Shown: piece after piece, positions 11,325-22,317 of the stretch
Position numbering within the stretch: the first letter of the stretch is position 1
Layout of the letters: the number at the start of each line of letters is the position of its first letter
Source: Pararge aegeria
Taxonomy: Eukaryota > Arthropoda > Insecta > Lepidoptera > Nymphalidae
Direction of reading: 5' to 3'
DNA: 64,000 bases
Assembly: GCF_905163445.1 (NCBI RefSeq)
Contig: NC_053182.1
Coordinates: 20,667,501 to 20,731,500, forward strand
Notes under the pieces: generated by a model
The model's database searches: none
What the model saw: only the letters and a program-made list of their open reading frames with translations
What the model was told of the DNA's origin: nothing
Made by a program: the position numbers and the translations under genes

Positions 11325-11535
11325 TTTTTGTGTCAATTTATCTGTACCACTGCCCTACTTTATCTTCTGTCCTTCATCACAAAAATACGACCTTATTCAT
11401 CACAAACATTTGTGACAATCCGTTCTTAAACTTTCCAATATTTCATGTCCCAATGCCGAATTCGGCTGAGTGGAATAATCGTGCGTACGGGTGTCAAAAT
11501 ATCTGGTTACACTTACGTGTGGTTGAATACCATCA
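11325..11535 (+). repeat. Diverged repeat pair, copy 2
   Basis: Partner of 10431-10690. It shares the palindromic CCGAATTCGG core and flanking sequence about 0.9 kb away. Copy 2 is shorter and lacks the ACACGGTTCCGG part. Confidence 0.45.
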
Positions 11536-12535
11536 ATTACTTAAGTTATAACCGCAAAGCGTTGAACATTTTAATTGAAAGACAATTTTTCTTGTAAATT
11601 AATAGGTAAAACTTTGTACATCAACTCGTACTTAACGGTTGACACAAACATAGGTACCTAAGAAACAGACAGACAAATCGTACTTCTGATATTACTAAAA
11701 TTAAAAAAAAAATGGTGGTCTTCGAGGGTACTAAAACTACGAAACACGTTCTTTATTTTAAACCATAAGCAAAAACTTGATAAATTATAGACTTTCATAT
11801 GAACATTCTATAGGCAAACTTTCTTTAAACAGCCCTTAGGAGTAAAACTGCCATAGAGTATTACGAAATCATTTGAATTATTTCATTTTTAGCCCTCAAA
11901 GCTTTAGGTTGTCCTTCGATTGATGAGTAAGAGTAGAAAATCTTTAAGCATCTTCATTTTGAATATGGCACGCGATTATGATAATGAACGATATGGTTTA
12001 TTACCAACTTGTTTTACGGTGTTACCGCTAGCCTCTTGTGCCTTGCCGAGGGGCCCGCGACCGGCTAGTATTTGTTCTGTAAACAGCGCCCTAAATGCCC
12101 TTCGTGACGACCATCGGCATCGGCTCACGCGTGTAATTACATCAATGCGTGTGGCCACTCCGACACAGCCCCGACACCCGGCGGACACTTACTGATAGGT
12201 CACGTTCAATTTAATCGCAACGTGTAAACAAGTTTTTCCGGTTACGCCATTTGAAATAGGTGATTTACTCAATTATTTACTTACTTTTCGGATAAGTTAC
12301 ATTAACGTTTGTGCATGAGAAATTTTATTTTATTGTTTCGGGTGGAATAACCCAAAACCAAGCAATTACCCGACCCGATCATTGAACCGACGACCTCGTA
12401 ATCTTTACTGTCCACAAAGCATAATTTGAAAGTATAGGGCCATAGCAATACTTACACATTGCATAACGTGTTGTGCAGCACTTCAGCTGGCAACTATCGA
12501 TGGTTGTTATAATTTTTTTATTTTGTATTGATAGA
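11536..12535. other. Spacer with one GC-rich patch
   Basis: The stretch at 12020-12190 is GC-rich with open frames on both strands (about 70-90 codons), but shows no recognisable domain, acceptor or donor pair. It may be a regulatory island or a decayed element. The remainder is AT-rich and featureless. Confidence 0.35.
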
Positions 12536-12537
12536 AG

Positions 12538-12812
12538 CAGGCGTTACTTTGCGGAAATCCATGATATATTATAAAAATTAAGCTTAATTTTCTATAGTCT
12601 GCGTAAAGCAGGAGAATCTGTATGGTGTAATTTATAATGTCTTCAATCCTTACACTCGGTGCTCCGGTTTCGGAGCGGAACGTGTGTAGAGGGTATATTG
12701 CCGAAGATCTGTTTGAATTTGGAGTATAAAGATTGAAGAAATTATAAATTACACCATACCGATTCTCCTGCTTTTCGCGGACTATAGCAAACTAAGCTTA
12801 ATTTTCATAATA
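12538..12812. mobile_element. Foldback MITE family G, copy 1
   Basis: Long imperfect inverted repeat. The left arm at about 12578-12652 (TAAGCTTAATTTTCTATAGT, GCAGGAGAATCTGTATGGTG) pairs with the right arm at about 12730-12808. The loop includes GCTCCGGTTTCGGAGC. A second copy lies at 41858-42178 and an arm fragment at 53362-53425. Non-autonomous, with no coding. Confidence 0.75.
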
Positions 12813-12904
12813 ATTCTTTATTGGATATATAAAAAGTAATAGCACGCTTGACCGCAATCTGACCTGATGGAAAGTGAAGACGTGGCCTTAGATGGGACGC
12901 CTAG

Positions 12905-12942
12905 AAAACTTTATGCCAGGATGCCTCCTGGCATAAAGTTTT
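12905..12942. repeat. Perfect 17-bp hairpin with 4-nt loop
   Basis: AAAACTTTATGCCAGGA at 12905-12921 and its exact reverse complement at 12926-12942 enclose TGCC. It lies at the edge of a SINE-J-like fragment (TTGACCGCAATCTGACCTGA at 12848). It is probably a replication or repair-generated palindrome. A small structured RNA is possible. Confidence 0.85.
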
Positions 12943-13095
12943 ATATAATAGCTTGTAAAATAAGCTAACAACAAAATATATAATATCCTATCTTGATTAA
13001 AAGGAGATATGGAATAAATCCTTTGGAATCTAATTGCATACAAGATCAAAACTTCTTTATTTTAAAAAAAAAAAAAAAAAATTTCTTTATTTTAT

Positions 13096-13383
13096 CCCAC
13101 TTCAACTTAGCACTTGACTGCAATGTCACCTGCTGATAACCGGCTAAGCTAATAGGGGTAAAGAAGTTATATTAAACCTAAACCCCTAATCGGTAATAAG
13201 GCGACATCGTTCCGGAACGCTCAATCGCTATGCGGCGCGTCTTTGTCGGTAACCAGCCAGGACCGAAGCCTCTAAACCAAACCAGAGAAAATTCAGGTGT
13301 TATAAATTCCCAAATACCAAATCTACCGAGATTCGAACCCGGTACCTCTTACTTAAAATCACAGCGCTCACCGCTGCGCCAGG
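13096..13383 (-). mobile_element. SINE-J, best copy
   Basis: The right end on the minus strand reads as a tRNA-like head: GGCGCAGCGGTGAGCGC, then the B-box GGTTCGAATCTCGG. The left end has CACTTGACTGCAATGTCACC. This gives the family its tRNA-derived assignment. The 63-codon open frame across it is spurious. Confidence 0.65.
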
Positions 13384-14486
13384 GTTGTCAAGAGACTTGT
13401 CTAAATAAAGATGTCTACTAACTGACTATCATAGTCTCATTTCTGAATAGACTATCCGGAAGCTCTTCGCCCTTTACACCGCCATTGAACGCCATTAAGC
13501 TGGAAACTTTCTAATTTACGACAATGTATCACCAGAAGACAATGTCATAAATTTTTAATGTCAGGAGCACTTAAATATGACTTTTACACGCCAAAGCACA
13601 TTAAACCGTGTTCCTCCACGTAATAGAGGCTAAACTCTGATCTTCTGATAATTATAATTTGTACACAATAACTTTCCTCGCATTAGGCGTAGTTTATGCC
13701 AAACGAGTTACTGTACCAAAGAACGTTCCTTTAGACGAAGTTAACTCGAGCGAGTACTCTTAATGATTTTGTTTTAAATGACAAGTCACTTCAGATTAAT
13801 AAAAATCTTAAAGTTATGTTGAAATCCTCGTAAATTCAGACATTCTATGACAGCTACCCGTACCTGTAAAGATAGAAAGAATTGCTTGTACAGTTTTTCA
13901 GCCATCTTAACAATACTTTTTTAAAAGTTTTTAATCTTTATTTTCACCCAAAATCAATAAGGCATGAAATATTCAAAGGCTTTCAAAATTTTTGGCTAAC
14001 TGAAATATTGATTTGGTTTACTAAATTACAGCTATCTAGTTATAATATAATCACTTTGATTAAACCAAGATTGGAAACCTAGCTTTACTTTCAGTTTAAG
14101 TCAACAAAAAATACCGTGTGAACTGACTCGACCGAGTGCCTACTCGATAAATGTGAGCTGGCCGTAAGGATGCACGAAGAGGAATGATATACGCGTATTA
14201 CTTGAAATATTTTAATGACAAAAACGATGATAGCCGATACACTTGCTATGGGAACCGACCTGTTCCCGCTCGTTATTTCACTGGTATCTTTGTCCCATGA
14301 CGTTTTGATTATCGTACGTAATATGGCTATTACTGTTATTGCTGTTGGACACCGTGTAGTGAATAAATAACGGATGGATTATGTTGTTATTTGGCTGAAA
14401 TGATCGCCACTGATTTTACCTCACACTACAACGACTTGTTTAACATCTTTTTAACTGGCTATTCAATTAGTACCTGTGGCACCGGT
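13384..14486. other. AT-rich spacer
   Basis: No gene recognised. A segment at 14110-14200 stays open on the minus strand for about 30 codons but has no convincing splice sites. Confidence 0.4.
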
Positions 14487-14573
14487 GGACTACGGCCTTA
14501 ACCCCTTGTCATTAATGGAGGAGACTCGTGCTCTGTAGGGGGCTAATATGATGATGATGATGATGATGATTCA
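14487..14573 (+). mobile_element. SINE-B tail fragment with (GAT)n
   Basis: GTGGACTACGGCCTTAACCC and GGAGGAGACTCGTGCTCTGT are followed by a run of GAT triplets (about 14548-14570), the characteristic tail of plus-oriented family B copies. Confidence 0.75.
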
Positions 14574-14650
14574 ATTTGTATTGTGATTAAGGAGGCTATA
14601 AAAAAGATCTTGCTGTGGGCTGAGAGCAGATCAGAAAATAGGATCACCAC

Positions 14651-14794
14651 CCAGTGGCGTGCAAAGAAACTTAAGGATAGGCATTTTAAGTGTTATAAAA
14701 AACCTACCCTTAAGTATTTATAGCTTGTACTGGACATTTTCTTGATTTTATACCATCTGCATACCCTGTGCATACCCTCTATGCACGCCTCTGG
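14651..14794. mobile_element. MITE family F, copy 1
   Basis: Terminal inverted repeats are CCAGTGGCGTGCA at the left and TGCACGCCTCTGG at the right, with one mismatch. The internal motif GCATACCCTGTGCATACCCT is shared with the copy at 22868-23046. Length is 144 bp and nothing is coded. Confidence 0.75.
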
Positions 14795-15288
14795 CTCCAG
14801 GTATGGAAACAACAGGAAAATTTGAAAGTTGGTAATGCAATAACAAAATTAAAATAAATTCACGCCACACTCAGTATTCGTATTTCTTAATGACGTGGTT
14901 CATGGCGCCACGACTGCTAGACTGTCAACATGATAATTACTAAATGTTACTATAAACTTCCTACCCGACCAGTCACGGCACAGTTAGCATTTCACTCGAA
15001 TGTATGCAGATACCGTCTAGACTACACGTAACAGGACCTGTGTTCTACGTCTAGCACTATTATTACACACGTTGTTTATTAGAGCTAGCCTGGACAGGTG
15101 TGCGGTAACATGCCGATTACATCCACACCAATAAATCTTCCAGCCAGTTACCTGCAAAGTCACCCGCGTTTATTTAGCCTTTTCAATTAAATATCACTTT
15201 AAGTGATAAGGACGCCTTTGCACTTTAACACTTTGTACTTTTGTCGTTGTTTTTCTTTGTTTTTTTTTTAATTTTTTTATTATTATTT

Positions 15289-15480
15289 GACGTTTCAGAT
15301 ATATGGTAGGGAAACGCCATCTCGTGTCATCAACCTGAGGCGTATGTGTTAAACTTCATATGCCTGTAATTACACCGCAACAACGCCCTTTAGACCGGAA
15401 CACAGCATTGAAACAATGCTGCTTGGCAGCTGAAATAAGCATGACGGTACTACTTTCCTGGATCTGTCACAAAAACCTCT
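15289..15480. repeat. Interspersed repeat family L
   Basis: Contains CATCAACCTGAGGCGTATGT and ACCGGAACACAGCATTGAAA. A related copy is at 18020-18170 (CATCAACCTAAGGAGTAAGT, CAGCAATGCTGCTGGACAGT). Class not recognised. Confidence 0.5.
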
Positions 15481-15573
15481 ACTACTATACAAAACACTCT
15501 TTAGGATCTTTATGAAAACTATTGAATATAGGTTTTGCTGGTAAACGAGAAAAGCCATGAAACAAAAAATGTT

Positions 15574-15716
15574 CAGTGGCGTACACTGGGTTCCTTACCA
15601 GGGTATGCATACAGCAGGAAAATTGCATAAATGGCAAAAATCCTCCTCATACAAGAGCTATATACCAATTTTAGGGTAAGCAGTGCTTTTGTGTATGTAT
15701 GAAGTGCACGCCACTG
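15574..15716. mobile_element. MITE family F, copy 2 with perfect TIRs
   Basis: Begins CAGTGGCGTACAC and ends GTGCACGCCACTG, a near-perfect inverted terminal repeat. The 8-base flanks (aaaATGTT left, cctATGTT right) agree at five positions and could be a degraded 8-bp target duplication of the hAT type. Length is 143 bp. Confidence 0.75.
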
Positions 15717-15856
15717 CCTATGTTACCCATGAACATTTGATCTTGGATGAATTAAAATTGAGCATATGAAAATAAATATCATGTTTAGATTTTTTACCAA
15801 ATATGCTTCGCAGAGTTTGCGAACTGCAAGTGCTATCAAGAGTTCGTTTTTACCAT

Positions 15857-16175
15857 TATGGTCAACATCATCATCATCGTCATATCAACCTATTACCAGA
15901 CCACTGCAGGGCACGGGTCTCCTTCCACAATGAGAAGGTTTAAAAGGCTTAGTCCCCCACGCTGGCCTTGTGCGGATTGGTGGACACCTGTGCGAACATT
16001 ATTTAGAACTCTCAGGCATGCATGTTTCCACACGATGTTTTCCTTCACCGTCGAAGCACGTGATGTTTAAATTGCTTTAACGCACATAACTAGACATGTT
16101 AGAAGTGCTGGGATTCGAACTCGCCACCCCGAAAGTGAAGTCGAAGTCCTACTCACTGAGCTATCACCGCTACAT
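15857..16175 (-). mobile_element. SINE-B, full-length
   Basis: The left edge has a CATCATCATC tail. The body has CAGGGCACGGGTCTCC and CTCTCAGGCATGCATGTTTC. The head has B-box GAGTTCGAATCCC and A-box TAGCTCAGTGAGTAGG, read on the minus strand. Confidence 0.85.
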
Positions 16176-17084
16176 ACCATTACAGTACAAGAACCCAAAG
16201 AACAAGAACATAATACAAAAGTATACCACTTTAACCAAGTTATAAGCTTAGGAAGCTTTGGAAAAAATCTCATTTAAAAACCTTCCAGCTCTCGACAACC
16301 ACTTGAATGTTATCTCAATGAGAAATATCAATGATGGTCTGACGGGCGGAAGGGCGCACAATGCGCTCGCTAACAAGATTCAGTTAAACAATATACTAGA
16401 AGTAGGCCCAGGCCGGAAGTTTACCTGACTCTTCAGTGAGTACTCGTTCCCAATGACGATAACGCGGCTAGGAGTATATAACATTTTTAAACTTCGTAAT
16501 TAAAAAAAAATAATAAGTTTTGGAATTTTTATACAACACCAAATTAGTGTATAATTCTAAAGTATATATAGGCATAGATTATAAGCACTTTTGAAACATC
16601 AAGTCAATCTATTTGTAGTGACTCTACCAATTGTTCGGAAGGCAGGTTGTACCGACAAGAGCCGGTGAGAAATTCAGCAGATTGCTGTTTTTCAACATCA
16701 TTCTAACAATTCAATTCATTCAACATAGAGCGGAAAAGCCTACTTCCAAGGCAAGAATCGTGTACCACGATTTATTAAATGCGTTTAAGTCCAGTTAAAC
16801 TAGTTAAAGGTAGACGTATTATTACATATATCGGTATCATGTTATAAAAGCATATGCCCAACTCCACGATGTCATGATTAAGATATCCGAACCGTTTTTT
16901 ATTGCTGCCATGTTTTGTAAAAAAAAACAATGAGTTATAAAGGTTAGGTAGGTAGTACTTGCATTTTTGCTTATATGTTTATAGCTTTTTTTCTTAAATA
17001 AATTTAAACGAATTTATTATCTTTGATCGCTGCGATAAGGCTGAGGATGGCATACACACACACACTGACTAACTCATCATTCTA
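16176..17084. other. Spacer with a family C fragment
   Basis: Family C repeat at 16570-16700 (ATAAGCACTTTTGAAACATC). Nothing else is recognised. The GC-richer part at 16330-16470 has no usable frame. Confidence 0.45.
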
Positions 17085-17301
17085 CTGATATTATAAATGC
17101 GACAGTTTGTTTGCATGGTGTGTTACACTTTCACGCAAAAACTACAGAACCAATTTTAGTGAATTTTGGAATGGAGAATGGAGATAGATTATAGCCTGGA
17201 TTAACACATAGGCTGCTTTCATCCCGGAAAGAGGTACGGTTCCCGCAGGATGTATGAAAAAACAAAAAAACCGCGTACAAAGCCGCGGGCAACAGCTAGT
17301 C
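17085..17301 (+). mobile_element. Helitron-like non-autonomous element, complete-looking
   Basis: Opens with CTACTGATATTATAAATGCG and includes TTACACTTTCACGCAAAAAC. It ends with a hairpin (CCGCG TACAAAGC CGCGG) followed by GCAACAGCTAG and T. A hairpin close to a CTRR end before a T is the diagnostic Helitron 3' terminus. Similar 3' ends lie at 50440-50480, 60895-60927 and 63330-63350. Confidence 0.6.
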
Positions 17302-17920
17302 TGGGTTAAAAATATAAGAATAGGATGCAAACTTTAATTGTATAAATAACTTCTCTTTAAGTAACTTTATAAATTATCCGCAGGACACATATCTTGAAGC
17401 TTATACACTACAAAGTTTAACGGCCCTATTCCACTATAGCGTTCCTATAAAAGAACCTCAACAATCCAACTTAGTCATTCACAAGGCTCCGCTGTGGTTT
17501 CGCTTGATTTACCGTCTCCAATACAAACAATAATTTCATTTCGAAATATATTTTCTAACTACTCGGGTAAGTGACCGGTGATTCAGTATGCATCTTCAAT
17601 ACCAAAAATACCATCTGACAAATCGGTAACAATCTATTTGGAACCTTAGCGGGGGACGTTTTAAAGTAGGTTATCGATAATTCAGTCCGTGCGATATGAT
17701 CTTTGGCTATTTGTCATCGTCTGGTCTAAATCTGTAGTCGGCGACAGCGACCCCTTCCCTGCGTCGTGCACTATTTATTCCCCGCCCCTCATTTTCAGCG
17801 ATCCATTGATCAGATGTTGAAGGAAATCGTAACTTTTGATACACGTCTAGACTTCCTAACCGCTTAATACCTTTTAACAATAGTTATAATAAGTTATGAT
17901 TATCTTTTTTTTTCATATGT
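17302..17920. other. Spacer with a small GC-rich patch
   Basis: The patch at 17735-17815 is GC-rich and contains CCCCGCCCCTCATTTTCAGC. No coding exon or promoter could be defended. Confidence 0.35.
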
Positions 17921-17921
17921 A

Positions 17922-17988
17922 TTGTGAAATCGAACCCTCGGCCTTGGACTCTGAAAGCAGGGTCGCTGCCCGCTGCGCCAATCGGCCA
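17922..17988 (-). mobile_element. SINE-A head fragment
   Basis: Only the tRNA-like head remains: GGCCGATTGGCGCAGCGGGC as A-box region and GGTTCGATTTC as B-box region, on the minus strand. Confidence 0.75.
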
Positions 17989-18284
17989 ATAATTGAAAAA
18001 CTATCGCGAGTAAATAGATCAACACTTCGCAGGGCATGTTGCAAAATGGCGCCCTGTGTCCATCAACCTAAGGAGTAAGTGTTAAGTCCCATGTGCTTGC
18101 AATAAAAACAGCCACCACGTTCTTGAGACCTGGACACAGCAATGCTGCTGGACAGTAGAAATAAATATGTTGTCTTTTTTTTTTTTTGGTTAACTTAAGC
18201 GTAAAACAATTAACGACCTCATCTCAAACCACACAGAGTTTAAGTGACAAGGTAAAGATTAATGATATTCATTTTAAAAACAAA

Positions 18285-18298
18285 TTTATTTTTTTATT
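18285..18298 (-). promoter_or_regulatory. Polyadenylation signals for the 18399-18626 exon
   Basis: Two overlapping-range AATAAA hexamers on the minus strand (18285-18290 and 18293-18298) lie about 100-115 nt beyond the stop at 18399. The intervening sequence contains a two-copy 21-bp tandem repeat (18317-18357). Confidence 0.4.
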
Positions 18299-18398
18299 AT
18301 TTAAGTTGCAATCACTACCCTACCAGTAGTCAGTACAACCCTACCAGTAGTCAATAAAGTTAAAGTCTACCTATGACTTTATGATGCCCGTCTGCCCC

Positions 18399-18626
18399 CT
18401 AATGCCCGTATGCACACCGTTCCAGTACATCTAGGGGGCGGTCCAGCTTGCCAACCAATAAGAAGCGGGCTGAGGAGGATACCGTCTGCTGTGAGTGCTG
18501 CTCATAAACCTGCTGATCACAGGAGCACCCACAATAAAGTCCGACGCATTTCAGATTTCCTCGCCCTGAGCATATTTTTTTAAATGGGCATGCAGAGCAA
18601 CGTCCTACGTAAACTTGATCCACGGA
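18399..18626 (-). CDS. Cysteine-rich terminal exon of an unnamed protein
   Basis: On the minus strand a strong acceptor (a run of ten T, then ACACGCAG) ends at 18627. The exon starts at TCC GTG GAT and runs 75 codons to TAG at 18399, entering in phase 0. The first half is cysteine-rich with six to seven Cys in about 30 residues (RCSACPFKKICSGRG, then CVGLYCGCSCDQQ). The second half contains ARFLLVGKLDRPLD and ends ERCAYGH. Cysteine density plus the FLLVGK segment suggests an extracellular disulfide-rich module. A netrin-like (NTR) fold or a transposase-type zinc ribbon are alternatives I cannot separate. Polyadenylation hexamers follow. It may belong to the gene that starts with the signal-peptide exon at 28110, but no linking exon was found. 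Confidence 0.5.
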   Translation of the reverse strand, partial: SVDQVYVGRCSACPFKKICSGRGNLKCVGLYCGCSCDQQVYEQHSQQTVSSSARFLLVGKLDRPLDVLERCAYGH

Positions 18627-19351
18627 CTGCGTGTAAAAAAAAAACAATAAGTTCTGAACCAAGAAATGATAGGCCAACTTTTGTTTCGTATCTTCATACT
18701 TTTTCCCATCTTTAAAATTAATGTTGCATTCAAATATTATAGAAGAAGATAGGAAAATCAATGAATTAGTAAAGCAATACTGAAATCATTGAATTATAAT
18801 TTTAAAAACGATACAGTTTTTTAATGGCGTAGAGAAAGGATGTGGGACGATTTTGTGAGAAATAATCCGTTACATTTGATTGTTTGGCAGTGCCTTGATC
18901 AATGAATCATTTCTATTGGGACAACGAGACATTTAACAAATTGAGGAAACAGCTATCATGACCGAGTCGAGCAGGGTCTTGCGAAATCATTATATTAAGA
19001 TAACCATCAGGCCACTTGGGTCCAATTTGTTTCACGTCTTATCCCATTGTATAATCTAATTACGAGATAGTACTTGCGATTATTCGTACCTTTTAGTAAC
19101 TACTGATTGCGGTTCTTTTATATACCTAACATCTTCAATCAATCCTTACTAATATTAAACGACGACGAAAATTACTCTAAACGGTCATAAATTAGTGATA
19201 TCAGCATCTTAGGAAAGTACAGAAAACCTTTGTGGGGCTGAGAATATGTTTTTATAACATTATACCGAAAGTAATTTTAGATTTAGTATTAGATAAGTTT
19301 AAAGAATATATAAAAACACATTTAATACATGGAGGTTACTATACTATTGAT

Positions 19352-19552
19352 TTATTTCTTAATAACAAGGCTGCATGGAAGTAAGTCGCGCCACACATCA
19401 TCTAACACGAGATAGGACAAGAAAATAGCAACTGCTGAGTTTCTTGCCGGTTTCTTCTCGGGAGAATATGCTTCGGTGGTAGAATCTCTGCAAAAAGACA
19501 GACTCGATGTTTCAAAAGTTCTTCGTTCAAAAATCTTCAATAGGGTTGTCAT
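19352..19552 (-). pseudogene. Retroelement-derived fragment related to family C
   Basis: The 66-codon minus frame has RDSTTEAYSPEKKPARNSAV, the translated counterpart of the family C stretch read on the opposite strand. It is a decayed transposon part rather than a gene. Confidence 0.45.
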
Positions 19553-19905
19553 AAGTAAACACTTACAATGTTTTGAATTCGTTACGGAAAAATAAATATA
19601 CTTGTTTTGATTTAATATTGGGTGATTCCTTATGAAATATACTTATGCACCCTTTAACATTATTTCGTAATTTAGTCATAGGTTGTATTTATATTACCTA
19701 TGTAACTAATCAACTTGGTATTTGGCATAGAGTTAGTTTTATCCCAGAAAAAAAACCGGTTCCCATTGGACTTGTAAAAAATCGTAATAAACGAGGGAAC
19801 AACAGCTAGTAGGTAATCTATAAGCGCAGTCAGTACTATACAAAATCAAAGAGCGAAGTGAACAGTGTCCCTCTTTTTTTTAACACTTTTAGTTACTTGT
19901 TATGT

Positions 19906-20090
19906 AATAAATAATAAATATACTACGACAATACACACATCGCCATCTGTCCCAAAGTAAGGGTAGCTTGTGTTATGTGTACTTAGATAACTGATGAATA
20001 ATTTTTATGAATAATATACATAAATAATTATAATATATAAACACCCAGACACTGAAAAACATTCATGTTCATCACACAAATATTGTCCAG
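19906..20090 (-). mobile_element. SINE-A lacking its head
   Basis: TAAATAATAAATATACTACG tail, CATCGCCATCTGTCCC, CACCCAGACACTGAAAAACA. It breaks at TGTCCAG, exactly before the tRNA-like part, where unrelated sequence and then a LINE 3' end follow. Confidence 0.75.
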
Positions 20091-20149
20091 TGTTAAATTA
20101 TTGAATAAGTATACATTCAGATGCGTGAAAGGGTAACAAACATCCATCT

Positions 20150-20602
20150 ATCCATCCATACACTCCATTTTATTTGCCCTTAGTCAGATCAAAATACGCT
20201 CTTAATAGTTATATTTATAGAGCTCCTCAAAGCTATAATAATAATTTCTCGGATTTAGATTTATTTAATCTTACTCTTGCTCAGTTAAAAAAACATCTTT
20301 ATTCTAAATTCTAACTTCTAATTGTTCTACGTAAAAGTACTACTTATGTTTTCACATATCCACTTTGATCGATATTGTTAATAAGGGTCTTCCCTTATTT
20401 ACATTATCTGTCAGTAATATGTGTTTTATACATATTCTAAAGTTTCATAATTAAGTTATAAGTTTGCTGTCAATTTTAATGTATTCGTTAGATTTATTAG
20501 CGGCTACTTAATTGGTGTATGTGTTATTTTCTTTGTACTAATTTTAAGTATTAAGTATACTGTTTAGGCCTTAATAAATAAAATAAATAAATAATAAATA
20601 AA
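20150..20602 (+). mobile_element. LINE 3' end with (AAAT)n tail
   Basis: A degraded coding remnant near 20230-20310 (LDLFNLTLAQLKKHLYSKF in one frame) resembles the extreme C-terminus of jockey-like reverse transcriptases. A long AT-rich 3' untranslated part follows, closing with TTAATAAATAAAATAAATAA at about 20571. Confidence 0.5.
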
Positions 20603-21615
20603 TACAAACTATGGCATTAAGAATATTAGTAGGAAGCTCGGATAGGGATGGCATCGTAACCAATAATTCTCACACCAGGCGCGTCAGTAACGATTATTAA
20701 CAGTTATTCGACACCGAGACTGACACAGACATAATTATTATTCAATGTTGATAAGTACACTGAAATAGCCAATCAACATGCTGATTGATTGATATCTGGG
20801 GCACCAGACTAGTGAGTTTTTTAAATGCAAGATCGTTAATAGTTACTAATGCAAGATTAAAGTCGATATTTCGTTCAGACTAATGGATTAAGAAATTAAA
20901 TACTTTATTGAGTAAGCTTGGTTTATATGATTTAAAAATTTATTTCGAACTGTTAAAAGCTTACCTGGCAACCGATATTTGTGTTGTCGAAGTTGGAAAG
21001 ATAGAGAAATACATTGAAAAAGAGAGAGAAGAAATGAAGAAAGTGAAGAATACAAACGCAGGTTACCCGCATCTATTTGTCTGTCTGAAAGTGATAAACT
21101 CCAAAAATAATGATATGATTTTCATACGGATTTCACCAACGGACGGGTTTATTCATGGGGACAGTTTAGGTGCATAATTCATTAAAGTTTTCCCTATATT
21201 CACTGCAGTATGACGATGTTATGTTAAAGATGTCGGTACAAATCATGCTATCTAAGAGCTATTTTATTATGTGTGTTAAAGTTATACATTTATACATTAC
21301 GAGCATGATAACAGTTGTTTCGTTTTATTTTAGTATATAAGTACCTAATCTGTTATTTAAGAGGAATGTGCAATACCCTGACAGTATAAAATATGTTTTT
21401 TTTGTTTTAATAAATAAATAAATGATAAAAAGTAGGTCCTTGGATGGTAGGTAGAATAGTTCCTAGGATTTTTTTTATTTTCCGTACAGGAAAAAGTCAG
21501 CTGGTTTAGCCAGCCGAGCTATTCATAATATAAATAAGAGATACTTAGTTATTATCATAATAACTTTTAAAGTTATATCTTTCGGTATCATCATGATCTT
21601 GACCTTGACATAGTA
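20603..21615. other. Spacer with a Lys/Glu-rich open frame
   Basis: An open frame at 20908-21177 (+, 89 codons) contains the coiled-coil-like KIEKYIEKEREEMKKVKN, but I recognise no family and see no splice context or promoter. It could be a decayed transposon ORF or chance. Confidence 0.3.
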
Positions 21616-21880
21616 CCTAATTGGTCGGCTTACAAAGAGTCAGTACGATTATATAAATACTTAGGTCATACGTGCTCAAAAAAAAGTCAATATCAAAGTC
21701 ATCAATAAAAAAGTCCGCTTGTCGATAACAAGAAGACAATCGCACCTGCAACCTCGCAGGGCTGGAACGCGTGGCTAATCGGGTGAAACAATGCCCTTCC
21801 ACGAATTCCCCTACCTGTCCGGGGCTGCCAGGGTGTCCGGGGGTGGGCTATGACACGTTTTGTCGACTCACCCAATATCA
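21616..21880. repeat. Unassigned GC-rich segment, probable transposon part
   Basis: The stretch at 21740-21860 is GC-rich and on the minus strand reads PGHPGSPGQVGEFVEGHCF. The Gly-Pro spacing superficially resembles collagen, but the frame continues into unrelated sequence and no acceptor is convincing. A repeat origin is more likely. Confidence 0.25.
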
Positions 21881-22317
21881 TTGAAGTGTAAACTGCCGTT
21901 AGGTGCTAACAATGGTTATTTCGGTCCAAACTCCACTGTTAAATAAGCATATTTTCAAATTTCAATTAATATACAAATGCGGTGATAGCTTCGTGCTTAA
22001 GAATTTCCGGCTTTTAGGGGGACTGAGTTCAATACCCGGAAAGCGTGTCGCCAAGCGATTTGGCATTCTTAGGATGCTGCGTAAAAAGCGATTAGGGGTA
22101 CGGATTTAATCGAATTGCTGTACCTCTATACATCACATAGCATCAGTTGGCCCATCTGCGTGGTCCGTCAATTACAACAATAAAAAAACAAAAGCTCACA
22201 ATTCGTCACACGTTCAAGATTTAGAAATTGTAAACTTTCTATATTCATTGATAAAATCACAAACCCATTGCAATAGTACAATCACAATAAAACAATAAAC
22301 AGCACGAGTGACAGCTA

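Noticed and set aside
11920..12195. 91-codon plus and 70-codon minus frames in the GC-rich patch
   Set aside because: No splice sites, domain or codon pattern. The two strands are equally open, as is usual for GC-rich DNA.
13320..13383. Possible tRNA gene on the minus strand
   Set aside because: The B-box is good, but acceptor and anticodon stems do not pair convincingly and the same head recurs with a SINE body.
17735..17815. GC-rich patch as a promoter for a minus-strand gene
   Set aside because: AATAAATAG is not a convincing TATA box and no initiator or exon follows.
18627..18761. Upstream part of the 120-codon minus frame ending at 18399
   Set aside because: This part is AT-rich and lies behind a strong acceptor. 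Only the portion after the acceptor looks coding.
21740..21860. Collagen-like Gly-Pro exon on the minus strand
   Set aside because: Only about three Gly-x-y triplets, then unrelated sequence. The acceptor candidate is weak and the region looks repeat-derived.
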